A stretch of DNA of 64,000 bases. Origin: JAGQOZ01 sp041399205. Its GTDB lineage: Bacteria; Planctomycetota; Planctomycetia; Pirellulales; Pirellulaceae. This document shows positions 27,348 through 36,636 of the stretch, in pieces. The DNA lies in NCBI GenBank assembly GCA_041399205.1, contig JAWKTK010000031.1, positions 1 to 64,000 of the forward strand, given 5' to 3'. The notes under the pieces were generated by a model. It was not told where the DNA came from. It did no database searches and worked only from the letters and a program-made list of their open reading frames with translations. A program made the position numbers and the translations under genes. Position 1 is the first letter of the stretch. Each line of letters starts with the position of its first letter.

Positions 27348-27391
27348 GGCACGTGGCTGTCGAAGCATCACGCCACGTGCCTTCTGTCTTT
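27348..27391. terminator. Hairpin terminator between convergent genes
   Basis: A perfect 10-bp inverted repeat (GGCACGTGGC at 27348-27357, GCCACGTGCC at 27372-27381) is followed by TTCTGTCTTTC on the plus strand. It sits between the stop of the RTX gene (27325) and the stop of the oppositely transcribed GDSL hydrolase (27421), so it probably ends the former and perhaps both. Confidence 0.6.
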
Positions 27392-27420
27392 CAGCACACT
27401 GGGCTGCCAACCGTTCGAAA

Positions 27421-28188
27421 TCAGGTTCCCAAGGCCGCGGTCACCGTTTGCAGCCATGTCTTGGCCATCAAAGCATGTCCCGCAATGGTCGGATGTACAC
27501 CGTCGCCGGCCCAATATGCCGGAGTGGTGTCATTTGCCACGGCTTCATCAAACATGGTCTGAAATGGCACCCAGATTGTTGCGGCTTCTTCGGCCACTTT
27601 CTTACACGCAGCGCGTCGCTGGTCAAATTCGGGAAACCAATTGTCATTCACCGCGCCACAGCGCAAGACAAACGGTTCGCAAATGACAATCTTGGTGTCG
27701 GGCAGAGCTTTACGAGTGCGTTCCAAGAGTGCCGCCAACTGTTCTTCATAGCCCTGAACCGTACCGTCATAATTTCCGTTCAGCTTATGCCAGATATCGT
27801 TCACGCCGATGAGAATGCTCAGCAACTTCGGTTTCAAATGGATACAATCTTCATCCCAGCGTTTGTCCAGGTCAGGAACTTTGTTGCCCGAAATGCCTCG
27901 ATTGTGACACTGCAATTTGTGCGCAGGAAATTCGGCCAATGCGGCCGCCGAAATCATAAACGCGTAGCCTCGGCCCAGTGCTCGAGCATCATTTGCACCT
28001 TGCTGATTTTTTTCTCGCCCCGCATCGGTGATCGAATCACCTTGAAACAAGACGACCGAGTCTTCCTGCAAAGCCGACGCCAGTTCGCGAGCTTCCGCCT
28101 TCAAGCTAACGGTTCCGGCTGTCAACAGACTTCCAGTCGCCAAGGCAGATGCGCTTAGCATGTCACGACGATTCAATGTTCCCATCAT
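27421..28188 (-). CDS. Exported SGNH/GDSL-family hydrolase
   Basis: A twin-arginine-like signal (TLNRRDMLSASALATGSLLT) precedes an SGNH hydrolase. Block I is VLFQGDSITDAG with the catalytic Ser, block II contains GISGNKVPD, block III IGVNDIWH, and block V DGVHPTIAGH supplies the Asp and His. Such enzymes deacylate sugars or lipids outside the cell. The two adjacent ATG codons at 28188 and 28185 are equally possible starts. It is transcribed toward the RTX gene. Confidence 0.92.
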   Translation of the reverse strand: MMGTLNRRDMLSASALATGSLLTAGTVSLKAEARELASALQEDSVVLFQGDSITDAGREKNQQGANDARALGRGYAFMISAAALAEFPAHKLQCHNRGISGNKVPDLDKRWDEDCIHLKPKLLSILIGVNDIWHKLNGNYDGTVQGYEEQLAALLERTRKALPDTKIVICEPFVLRCGAVNDNWFPEFDQRRAACKKVAEEAATIWVPFQTMFDEAVANDTTPAYWAGDGVHPTIAGHALMAKTWLQTVTAALGT

Positions 28189-28284
28189 TCATTTCCTTTA
28201 TTTCGGTCAACGAAGTTCAAAATGCAACGGTAAAGCAGCTGCATTATACCAGCGGGGCAACTCGCCTGCAGAAACCGCAAACGC

Positions 28285-28321
28285 AACAAGGGTTTGACGA
28301 ATGATTCGCCAAACCCTTGTT
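28285..28321 (-). terminator. Long near-perfect hairpin downstream of the aldolase gene
   Basis: A 37-base imperfect palindrome has 18-bp arms (AACAAGGGTTTG... / ...CAAACCCTTGTT) with one mismatch around a single central base. It lies 31 bases after the aldolase stop, reading leftward. Only a weak T-rich stretch follows. It also precedes the GDSL gene (start 28188), so it could punctuate an aldolase-hydrolase transcript. Confidence 0.55.
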
Positions 28322-28351
28322 CATGTGCGGATGTATCTCCGGTAGACGACG

Positions 28352-29356
28352 CTATACCTTCATCTTGCTGGCGTTGCCGGCTTGACCGAAGGCTACCATG
28401 CGATCGACACAAACTTGCTTCATGGCAGCGCGAGCTGGTTTCAGGTAGTCACGCGGATCAAACTTGTCTGGGCTCTCCATTAACACTTTGCGAATGGCAC
28501 CCGTCATGGCCAAGCGGTTGTCCGTATCGACATTAATCTTACGAACTCCGTGCTTAATCCCCTTCTGAATTTCTTCTACCGGCACGCCCCATGTTTGACG
28601 AATATTGCCACCAAACTGATTGATAATGTCTTGCAATTCTTGTGGAACGGAACTGCTGCCGTGCATCACCAAATGCGTATTGGGGAGTCGCTTGTGGATT
28701 TCTTCAATTCGCTTCATGGCCAAAATTTCGCCATCTGGCTGCCGAGTGAACTTGTACGCACCGTGGCTGGTGCCGATTGCCACAGCCAAGGCGTCTACGC
28801 CCGTTTCTGCTACAAATCGTTCGGCTTCTTCGGGATCGGTCAGTAACTGATCTTCGGACAATTGACCTTCAGCACCGTGTCCGTCTTCCTTGTCTCCCAT
28901 GCCGGTTTCCAGCGAACCGAGACAGCCGAGTTCTCCTTCGACCGAAACATTTTTGGGATGTGCCAGCTGGACCACTTTTTTGGTGACATCCACGTTATAG
29001 TCGTAGCTGGCTGGCGTCTTGCCATCCGCTTCCAACGAACCGTCCATCATTACCGACGTGAAGCCATTTTCGATGGCACTCTGGCACGTTTCGACACTGT
29101 TGCCGTGATCTTGATGCATGGTAACAGGAATGTGCGGATATAGTTCGACTGCCGCCAACATCAGGTGACGCAGGTAGGCGTCTTGGGAATAAGATCGAGC
29201 GCCTCGAGAAGCTTGAATAATGACAGGCGAATCAGTTTCGTTGGCCGCTTCCATAATGGCCTGAATCTGTTCCATGTTGTTTACATTGAAAGCCGCGACT
29301 CCGTAGCCATTTTCAGCCGCGTGGTCTAATAAGGTTCGCAGAGGCACCAAAGCCAT
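28352..29356 (-). CDS. fba: Class II fructose-bisphosphate aldolase (Calvin-cycle subtype)
   Basis: The enzyme reversibly joins dihydroxyacetone phosphate and glyceraldehyde 3-phosphate in glycolysis and gluconeogenesis using a divalent metal. Landmarks are LDHAAENGYGVAAFNVNNME, the zinc-binding VTMHQDHGNS, AIGTSHGAYKF, LVMHGSSSVPQEL with a conserved metal-site His, and KINVDTDNRLAMTGA. The ATG at 29356 is chosen because GGGAG lies ten bases upstream and the family starts MALVPLR. The frame continues to 29404 without family similarity. Length 334 fits the Calvin-cycle (CbbA) subtype. Confidence 0.95.
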   Translation of the reverse strand: MALVPLRTLLDHAAENGYGVAAFNVNNMEQIQAIMEAANETDSPVIIQASRGARSYSQDAYLRHLMLAAVELYPHIPVTMHQDHGNSVETCQSAIENGFTSVMMDGSLEADGKTPASYDYNVDVTKKVVQLAHPKNVSVEGELGCLGSLETGMGDKEDGHGAEGQLSEDQLLTDPEEAERFVAETGVDALAVAIGTSHGAYKFTRQPDGEILAMKRIEEIHKRLPNTHLVMHGSSSVPQELQDIINQFGGNIRQTWGVPVEEIQKGIKHGVRKINVDTDNRLAMTGAIRKVLMESPDKFDPRDYLKPARAAMKQVCVDRMVAFGQAGNASKMKV

Positions 29357-29569
29357 CGTGGAAACTCCCTTGAATTGAAGTGTATACGAAACAAGATCGA
29401 GCATACTGCTCGGGAACTGTAATCATGAAGGGGCCCATTATCTAGTTCCACCAGAAGATTGACAATCCCCACCGAAACTCGGCGAAACCGCCCACATTTC
29501 AGCGATATTGCAACAACACGTGCCCACCTGCCGAAAGATGACATTGGCCAGACAACGCCAAAGCTGTGA

Positions 29570-31858
29570 TTATTGCCGAAAAAGAAATTCTTTCGAATTC
29601 AGTACTGCCCAAGCGATGTCCTGCCACGCGTCGTCCGGCCGCAACGAACCGTCCAACAATTTCTTGCATGCCGCGATTTCCGCTGATGATGGCGATCGCT
29701 GCAAGGCCGTCCAGTAAAACTGTTCGATGATCTGATCGTCCGTTTTATCTGCCTTACGCCATTGATGCAGCCGATTTGTGGGCGACTCTAAACGCTCTTG
29801 CAATCCGTTACCGCTGATCAATAAGAACGCCTGCGATAGCGTCGTTTCATCAGACCGTTCACATTCACACGCAATGAGTCGTTCGGGCTTGCCAAAGGTT
29901 CGCAAGAATCGATCATCACTGGTCTGCTTCGCTTCCCGCAAACGCACTCGATTCACTCCTGGCAACCGGATCGCTCGGTGCACTTCGTCGGCATCAAAGC
30001 CAGCAAAAATTGTGTCTGCACCCAGCACGTCACATTGCGCGTCCAGAAGTTGTTCTGCTGTCAGGCGTCTGGCGACCGTTCCGGCATAGTTTTCCGATTG
30101 CAGTTCCGTTGGCTCGAACGAAAACGGAGCGGACTGGTACGCCGCCGAATTCAAGATAGTGCGTACCAAGTGCCTCAGGTCAAACCGGTGCCGAATAAAA
30201 TCATCCGTAAGTTCCATCAATAACTCTGGATGTGATGCGGGATTGGTAATGCGAAAATCATCCACCGGATCGACCAAGCCTTGTCCCATCAGCTGATACC
30301 AAATTCGATTCACTTGCACTTTGGCGAATGCCGGATTGTTGTCACTAGTCAGCCAATCAGCCAATTGCAACAGCCGATCTGACTGGTCCGAAACGTCCGT
30401 GGTGGCTTGTTGCGACAAGTACTGGGGCCGAGCATCCTGGCCGGTCCGCACGTTTTGGACTTCGCCTTCCTCCTTGACGACTACAATCTGTTCGCCTTGA
30501 AATTCATGCTTGTCGAACTTGTCCTTGCGATTGTTTTCGACAATTTCGTAATCAACTCGAGCAAACAGCGCGGCCCACGAATAGTAATCGTCTTGCGTCC
30601 ACACATCGAACGGATGATTGTGGCATTTCGCACATTGAAGTCGCACACCCAGAAACAACTGCGCCGTCGTTTCGCCTCGTTCCAACGGATCGCGGAGCGA
30701 ACGATAGTAATTGGCGGCCGGCGAATCGTACGTACTGCCGCGTGACGCCACCAACTCGTGCACAAACTGGTTCAATGGCTTGCCTTGCTGAATCGAATGG
30801 CGAATCCACTGGTAAAACAAATCCACTCCCTTGGCATCCAGCAGTTTTTCTTCGTTCCGCAGCAGATCGCTCCATTTCAGCGCCCAGTGATCAGCAAATT
30901 CGTCTTGCTGTAACAGACGATCAATCAACGCCATTCGCTTTTCCGCGTCAGGATCTTCCAGAAAGGATCTCGCTTCTTCCACCGTCGGCAATCGGCCCAA
31001 GACATCCACATAAACGCGTCGCAAAAACGTGCGGTCATCACATTCACCGGCAAAGGGAACGCGGAGCCGATCGAGCTTGGCGAAGACATGCTGGTCAATG
31101 TAGTTGCGAACCTGCCGGGACGACGGTTCCGTTGTGTTCGAATCAGGCGATGGTAAGAACGCCAGACGGATTGGAACTTGCTGGTTTATATAACGAGCGA
31201 TCACGATGGTTTCACCAAAACCCAACCGCTGTACGTAGCCATGCTGGTCGACTTCGCACAGAAAATTGGTCGTTTCAAACGTGGTTAGCGCCGAGACATT
31301 GTGGCGTGAGCCATCGGAAAAGGTGGCAATGGTCGTCAGCTGCACGCCATCATCGGGATCAAGAATTTCCTGCCGTTCTGGGCTGGCCTGTAATTCCACC
31401 ACGGTTGGCACGTCCGACTGCGGAGCGGGCATGCCCTGCGCAATCCACTGCTTCAGAATCTGGTATTCCAAATCATGTGGCGTGAATCGTTGCCCGCCTA
31501 CGTGCGGCACATCCGCCGCTGGCTTCATCAGCATCAAGCTGTGAGCGGGTTGCTGTCGATTGATTCGCCTACCGCCGAGTTCGCTAGTCAACGCCAGATA
31601 GTCTGCTTGCGGATCTTGGCCCCGTAGTGAAAGTCGGAAATCTCCTTTGCCACGAAAGTTGCCGTGACACGTTCCCAGATTGCAACCGGCTTTGGACAAC
31701 ACCGGCATCACGTGATGGTCAAACGTGGGTGGATTCAATTCGAACGAAACGGTCGAAGTGACTTCGGCAGCCAGCGGCGCCGGCATCAGAATCAAGACGA
31801 ATCCACACCAACGCAACAAGGCAATCAACGGAAACGGCAAGATTGCAGGACGAGACAT
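29570..31858 (-). CDS. PSD1/PSCyt2 (DUF1549-DUF1553) secreted protein
   Basis: This is a typical planctomycete PSD1 protein. After a signal peptide come a cytochrome-c-like Cys region (AGCNLGTCHGNFRGKGDF), an Ig-like segment, DUF1549 (DRTFLRRVYVDVLGRLPTVE ... CAKCHNHPFDVWTQDDYY) and DUF1553 (NPAFAKVQVNRIWYQLMGQG ... LLISGNGLQERLESP). The CxxCH-type motifs suggest haem binding, which is not proved for the family. Its usual partner, a DUF1501 gene, is absent here. The function of the family is unsettled, with roles in polysaccharide degradation proposed. Confidence 0.92.
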   Translation of the reverse strand: MSRPAILPFPLIALLRWCGFVLILMPAPLAAEVTSTVSFELNPPTFDHHVMPVLSKAGCNLGTCHGNFRGKGDFRLSLRGQDPQADYLALTSELGGRRINRQQPAHSLMLMKPAADVPHVGGQRFTPHDLEYQILKQWIAQGMPAPQSDVPTVVELQASPERQEILDPDDGVQLTTIATFSDGSRHNVSALTTFETTNFLCEVDQHGYVQRLGFGETIVIARYINQQVPIRLAFLPSPDSNTTEPSSRQVRNYIDQHVFAKLDRLRVPFAGECDDRTFLRRVYVDVLGRLPTVEEARSFLEDPDAEKRMALIDRLLQQDEFADHWALKWSDLLRNEEKLLDAKGVDLFYQWIRHSIQQGKPLNQFVHELVASRGSTYDSPAANYYRSLRDPLERGETTAQLFLGVRLQCAKCHNHPFDVWTQDDYYSWAALFARVDYEIVENNRKDKFDKHEFQGEQIVVVKEEGEVQNVRTGQDARPQYLSQQATTDVSDQSDRLLQLADWLTSDNNPAFAKVQVNRIWYQLMGQGLVDPVDDFRITNPASHPELLMELTDDFIRHRFDLRHLVRTILNSAAYQSAPFSFEPTELQSENYAGTVARRLTAEQLLDAQCDVLGADTIFAGFDADEVHRAIRLPGVNRVRLREAKQTSDDRFLRTFGKPERLIACECERSDETTLSQAFLLISGNGLQERLESPTNRLHQWRKADKTDDQIIEQFYWTALQRSPSSAEIAACKKLLDGSLRPDDAWQDIAWAVLNSKEFLFRQ

Positions 31859-32062
31859 ACAACGGTCCTCGATCTGGAAACGGCAACACTAGGCGGGACA
31901 CCTGGCAGGCAAAGGCGGAACGTCATCTTCGCACACGCACCGTAACATTTCAATCATTCAGATGGGACGCCGGTTCGCCACAGTCGGCGACTTGCTTAGA
32001 GTGGTCGAGCGTCGGTGGGACCAAATTCGGCGGCAATCGTGTTGCAAGATCAAGATTGGTTG

Positions 32063-32124
32063 GTAGTCCCGCCTTTAGGCGGAATTGGTTGTATACAGGA
32101 GGTTTCCGCTTAAGGGCGGGACTA
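32063..32124. repeat. Inverted pair of GTAGTCCCGCC repeats
   Basis: GTAGTCCCGCCTTTAGGCGG (from 32063) faces a partly degenerate inverted copy (TCCGCTTAAGGGCGGGACTA, ending 32124). This is the same family as the array at 40141-40317. It lies downstream of the FG-GAP/dockerin gene, where it could fold into a stem in the 3' untranslated region. The rest of the 31859-32214 gap shows nothing recognisable. Confidence 0.7.
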
Positions 32125-32214
32125 TACGAAAGACTTACACTCACAATTCGGTCAAAAATACGACATCAAAAAGGCCGGTAACATTTAGGTGCACCTTTTG
32201 CCGTCTGTAGCGAA

Positions 32215-34659
32215 TCAGGTCTGCTTCACGCGACGCAACCAATTAAACGAATCTTGCACTTCCGCGTGAAACTGACCGTGTTGAAACGCGACAACCAAGT
32301 CGCTCGAATCAAACCGACCATCGCAATTCCAATCGCCGGCCGCCCAACCGACCGGCTGGTCGGTGGCCTGTTCGTAATGACCTTGCTGGAACACTTGCAC
32401 CAAATCACTGCTGTCAAACGTGCCGTTCGCGTTGGCATCACCGTAGTTCAGTTGCAAGATATCTTCGACCAACACCGTGTAGTCTTGAAACGTCAAACGC
32501 TGGTCGCCGTCGAGATCAAAAATTGCGTCGGTGGATTGTTCGCTGCGAGCGAGACACAATTGGTCAATGTCCGCAATGGACAGCTGGCCGTCTCGATTCA
32601 CATCACCAGCGGCGTATTCTAACGGCGTCACATTTTGATGAATCACGATTCCCGTTAGATCACCGGCAGGTTGTTGAACCAATTCGGCTCGCTGGTCACC
32701 GTTCAGATCTACGGCCAACGAGACTCTTCCGGCCAGCGGTAGATTGTCAGCAACTTCAGCGAAGGTGCCTCGTCCATCCTGATTGTCGAATATCACCACG
32801 TCAATTTCGGCGGGCCGATCGTCAAAACACGAGTTGCACAGGTCAACTCGCGATCGATCCACTTCCACTGCGACGTCCATGTCACCGTCACCGTTGAAAT
32901 CCGCGACGTGAACCGCCACCACGTTCTGCGTCTGCGATATCTGTCGACCGACGGCATCGCCAATGCCTTGTCCATCGACATTTTCATGCCATCGGACTGT
33001 GCGGTCGTGAATCGCCACAATGTCGTCATCGCCGTCGCCATCGATATCGGCAACCACGTTTTGCGATTGCAGTAAATGGCGGCATTTGCCGCATGCTTCG
33101 TCAATCAATTCGCTGTACGGAACGCTGGATTGCAACGTAAACGCACCATTGTGATTGGCCCACCAGGTACGCGTGCCATTGCGATATTCGACAATCAAGT
33201 CGAACATGCCGTCTTGATTCACGTCACCCGTTAGCAGGTTCTGAGGATTTCCCCCAGAACCAATGTAAGGTTGACGAGGTTGCCCTTGGCTGTCCAATCG
33301 CGTGAAATCAACCCAGCGGAGTTGGTACGTCGTGTTCAAGGGAAACGCACCTATCAAATCTATTTGCTGATCGCCGTTGACATCAAAAACCATCGTGGTG
33401 ATTGGCAATTCGACAAAAGGATAGTCATGCCGAATCCAGTGATCCAAGGTTTCAGTCTGTTCGTACCAACCGGATCGTCCAATCAGATCCAAATCGCCGT
33501 CGTTGTCAAAGTCGAATGCTTGCTGAGCTGTTTCCGCGCGAGGCATTTCATACTGCGTGACGGAAACGTCGAAGGTTTCCGGCTGTACGTCATATTCGAA
33601 CAGAATACCCGTTTCCGCGTTCAGTGTTATCAAATTGTGATGCCCATCGCCATTCAGATCCGCGAGCTGGGGAACACCAAAAGCTGGTTCGTCCAGCGAA
33701 TGCACAACGAAGGTACCATCGCCTTGATTCTCGAGCAACGAAAGCTCTTGGTCGTAGCCAGCGTAGCTCCACAGATCCCAGTCGCCGTCTTGGTCTGCGT
33801 CGTGCGGCAACCATATGTAAGGCCGGTTGCCAGTGTCAGGCAAATCGTGTTGGACAAAATCTCCTTCGGGCCCGGTATTTTCAGACCAAGAATTTGAATT
33901 GAGAACGTCGCGGTCCCCATCTCCGTCTAGATCGACGTGCTGTCGCGAGACCCCGTTTAGTGGCGTAGGACCAACAAACCGGATTCCGTCACCATCCGTG
34001 TCATACGAGTCGATGTCTGGCGGCGGAGTAGCTGGGGTATTCCTTCCCAAGGAGTGATAAATGAAGTCTTGATTGTCGGTGTTTTCATACCAGCCATATT
34101 CCGTGAAGGAAGGAAGGTAATGGTATCCTCCATAGAAAAAATCCCAATCTCCGTCTCCTTCGATATCCGTAATGGAAATGCTGCCTCCCAAGGACTGTTG
34201 GGTGATCTGGTGCATTGCGCCAAACGTCCCCAGCCCGTCGGTATTCTCCAGCCAGTAGTAGTCGTTGACCCAAAAAATAGTATCCAATTGAATCTCCGAC
34301 ACTAGGAGGTCCAAATCGCTGTCACCGTCAATATCTAGCGTTGAATGTACGCAATAACGAACACCAAGTCCGTTCGAAATCAAGCCATCCGCAACTTCGA
34401 ATCGTTTCGTTTCTGGATTCAATCGCAACCACGCATTTGAATGAGTGTGATCCCTTCCGCTTGACACTACCAAATCATCGATTCCGTCCCCGTCAAAATC
34501 GCCGACTGCTTGAATATGCAGTGCGTCGCCAATTGATTCGATTAACGAGATCGATTCAAACAAACGGTCGGCGGCTAATAGTCGGCGAGATTCCAGCGGT
34601 TCGCAGCGGGGCTTGGCGATTCGGCAATTCAGGCGTGGACGTGAAGATTGTGTTGGCAT
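32215..34659 (-). CDS. FG-GAP/VCBS-repeat surface protein with dockerin domain
   Basis: After a LEPR-XLL-like N-terminus (CEPLESRRLLAADR) the 814-residue protein consists largely of FG-GAP/VCBS repeats with calcium-binding signatures (VGDFDGDGIDDLVVS, LDIDGDSDLDLLVSE, VADFNGDGDMDVAVE). These fold as a beta-propeller in integrin-like proteins. The C-terminus carries three EF-hand type dockerin repeats (GDVNRDGQLSIADIDQLCLA, GDANANGTFDSSDLVQVFQ, GDWNCDGRFDSSDLVVAFQ). It ends RRVKQT without a PEP-CTERM tail. Probably secreted and involved in adhesion; the substrate is unknown. Confidence 0.9.
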   Translation of the reverse strand: MPTQSSRPRLNCRIAKPRCEPLESRRLLAADRLFESISLIESIGDALHIQAVGDFDGDGIDDLVVSSGRDHTHSNAWLRLNPETKRFEVADGLISNGLGVRYCVHSTLDIDGDSDLDLLVSEIQLDTIFWVNDYYWLENTDGLGTFGAMHQITQQSLGGSISITDIEGDGDWDFFYGGYHYLPSFTEYGWYENTDNQDFIYHSLGRNTPATPPPDIDSYDTDGDGIRFVGPTPLNGVSRQHVDLDGDGDRDVLNSNSWSENTGPEGDFVQHDLPDTGNRPYIWLPHDADQDGDWDLWSYAGYDQELSLLENQGDGTFVVHSLDEPAFGVPQLADLNGDGHHNLITLNAETGILFEYDVQPETFDVSVTQYEMPRAETAQQAFDFDNDGDLDLIGRSGWYEQTETLDHWIRHDYPFVELPITTMVFDVNGDQQIDLIGAFPLNTTYQLRWVDFTRLDSQGQPRQPYIGSGGNPQNLLTGDVNQDGMFDLIVEYRNGTRTWWANHNGAFTLQSSVPYSELIDEACGKCRHLLQSQNVVADIDGDGDDDIVAIHDRTVRWHENVDGQGIGDAVGRQISQTQNVVAVHVADFNGDGDMDVAVEVDRSRVDLCNSCFDDRPAEIDVVIFDNQDGRGTFAEVADNLPLAGRVSLAVDLNGDQRAELVQQPAGDLTGIVIHQNVTPLEYAAGDVNRDGQLSIADIDQLCLARSEQSTDAIFDLDGDQRLTFQDYTVLVEDILQLNYGDANANGTFDSSDLVQVFQQGHYEQATDQPVGWAAGDWNCDGRFDSSDLVVAFQHGQFHAEVQDSFNWLRRVKQT

Positions 34660-35015
34660 GCGAGCTTTCCCCCTTCGCTGAAAATGGCTGCCGTAGAAGG
34701 CCGATTCGTGGTCGGCTTCATCCGAGTTGGTTGATATTGATTGTACCTAGCTTGGCCGTTAGCGGTAGTTTTTTGCCGAAAAGCGAACTGCTGATTAAAA
34801 CCGTTTACAGTTGGACTTTCTTGGTGTTTCGAAAAACCAATCACCGCGAGTTCGTCTTCCGTCTTTTCGAAGATGGTCGAAAAGGCCAGAATACTGGATT
34901 GTTGATCCGGCTGGTCGTAACGTTGGCCACGGCAGAGAATGTTACACAAGATCGAGGTCAACTTTTTCGGCATGATTTTGTTTTATTCGCACGCGGTGCG
35001 GTTGGGTGATATCAG
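34660..35015. other. Divergent intergenic region upstream of fabF
   Basis: About 355 bases without a supported gene. It should hold the promoters of the FG-GAP gene (leftward) and fabF (rightward). A plus-strand frame runs through it but overlaps the FG-GAP coding region for half its length and has no recognisable content. Confidence 0.4.
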
Positions 35016-36296
35016 ATGAGACGGCGAGTCGTAGTTTCGGGAATGGGCTGCATCAACCCTTTGGGAAACGACATTGAAACAATGTGGAGTGGCCTAAAGG
35101 AAGGACGTTCGTCCGTAGGCTACACCACCGTGTTTGATGCCAGCAAATTTCCCACAAAAATTGCCTCCGAAATTAAAAATTGGTCGGTTTCGCAAATTGG
35201 CGAAGATGACGAAGTTTGGAAGCATCGTGCCCGACATACGAAATTTGCCGCCGGAGCCGCTCGACAGGCGGTCGACGCGTCGGGCATTTTGGATTCCACC
35301 TTCGATCCAACTCGTTTTGGCGTTTACCTGGGCAGCGGCGAAGGCAATCAGGACTTCCAGACCTTTACCCAGATTGTGACCAAAGGGCTGGACGAAAATG
35401 GTCTGAACATGGCCCAGTTCATCAAATACGGCATGGAGATGCTGAATCCTATGTCGGAATTGGAACAAGAGCCAAACATGCCGGCTGGTTACATGGCTGC
35501 CATGTTTAACGCTCAGGGCCCCAATTTTAATTGCCTCACCGCGTGTGCGGCCAGCAGTCAGGCGATTGGAGAAGCGACCGAGATTATTCGCCGAGGTGAC
35601 GCGGATATCATGCTATCCGGTGGAACGCACAGCATGATTCATCCGTTTGGCGTCACCGGATTTAACTTGTTGACCGCCCTTTCGACCAACAATGAACACC
35701 CGGAAAAAGCGTCTCGGCCATTCGACCGCTTGCGAGACGGTTTTGTTCTGGGCGAAGGTTCGGCCATGGTGGTGTTGGAAGACTATGAACGAGCGAAGAA
35801 GCGCGGCGCACCGATTTACGGCGAAGTCCTCGGTTATGGTTCGACGGCTGACGCATATCGAATCACCGACATTCACCCGGAAGGTCGCGGAGCCATTGCG
35901 TGCATGAAAATGGCACTCGAAGACGCCGGTAAGAATGCGGAAGACGTCCATTACGTCAATGCTCACGGCACCAGCACCACCGTCAACGACAAAGTGGAAA
36001 CGTTGGCGTGTAAGGGCGCGTTTGGTGAGAAAGCCGCTTCCATCCCCGTATCCAGCACCAAGAGCATGATGGGGCACCTGATTGCCGCCGCAGGTGTCAC
36101 GGAAATGATCGTCTGCCTGCTGGCTATTCGAGATAACGTGTTGCCGCCGACCATCAACTATGAAAACCCAGATCCCCTATGCGACCTGGATTACGTGCCG
36201 AATGTGGCGAGAGAAACCAAGTGTTCTGTTGCCGTCAACAATAGTTTTGGCTTTGGTGGTCAAAATATTACTTTGGTGGTAGGCGAATGTACTTAG
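35016..36296 (+). CDS. fabF: Beta-ketoacyl-ACP synthase II (FabF-like)
   Basis: The enzyme condenses malonyl-ACP with acyl-ACP in fatty acid elongation. The catalytic Cys lies in NCLTACAASSQAIGEA, and the two His residues in VNAHGTSTTVNDKVE and SSTKSMMGHLIAAAG; the closing NNSFGFGGQNITLV is also typical. Between residues 120 and 155 it carries a longer, Met-rich loop (GLNMAQFIKYGMEMLNP) than E. coli FabF. No acyl carrier protein or other fab gene is adjacent, so it may alternatively serve a specialised lipid pathway. Confidence 0.9.
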   Translation: MRRRVVVSGMGCINPLGNDIETMWSGLKEGRSSVGYTTVFDASKFPTKIASEIKNWSVSQIGEDDEVWKHRARHTKFAAGAARQAVDASGILDSTFDPTRFGVYLGSGEGNQDFQTFTQIVTKGLDENGLNMAQFIKYGMEMLNPMSELEQEPNMPAGYMAAMFNAQGPNFNCLTACAASSQAIGEATEIIRRGDADIMLSGGTHSMIHPFGVTGFNLLTALSTNNEHPEKASRPFDRLRDGFVLGEGSAMVVLEDYERAKKRGAPIYGEVLGYGSTADAYRITDIHPEGRGAIACMKMALEDAGKNAEDVHYVNAHGTSTTVNDKVETLACKGAFGEKAASIPVSSTKSMMGHLIAAAGVTEMIVCLLAIRDNVLPPTINYENPDPLCDLDYVPNVARETKCSVAVNNSFGFGGQNITLVVGECT

Positions 36297-36636
36297 CGGA
36301 ATGGTCAAGGAAAAAAGTTTGTCATTTTTTGGTCTGGAAATGAAACCGATTGATTCGATTGATTGACACACACTTCCATAATGCTTGCCAACTTGGTTCG
36401 AAGCAAAATTGGCAGAGTTAAGCTGGCTTCGCATCGATATTGACTTGCCGATGGGCGACCACTACCCTAGATTTCCTCGGCGAACCCGTGTGTTAGGTTC
36501 GCTCCTGCCTCCATCCCACCTGAAAACGGAAGTTTGGTTTCTAAACTGACGTTTCCCCACATTGAAACAGCAAACGCGTCTTTTTCCTTCCTTCAGACGG
36601 TGTTGCTTGTTGCCGAACAGAGATAGCAGACAAATC
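36297..36636. other. Noncoding leader of the T2SS operon
   Basis: No gene is supported in these 340 bases. The promoter of the gsp operon is expected here. The frame of gspE can be extended to 36562, but the extra residues do not resemble the family. Confidence 0.4.

Noticed and set aside
34341..35009. Plus-strand 222-residue reading frame upstream of fabF
   Set aside because: Half of it lies antisense to the FG-GAP gene, it has no recognisable domain, and its composition is that of a shadow frame.
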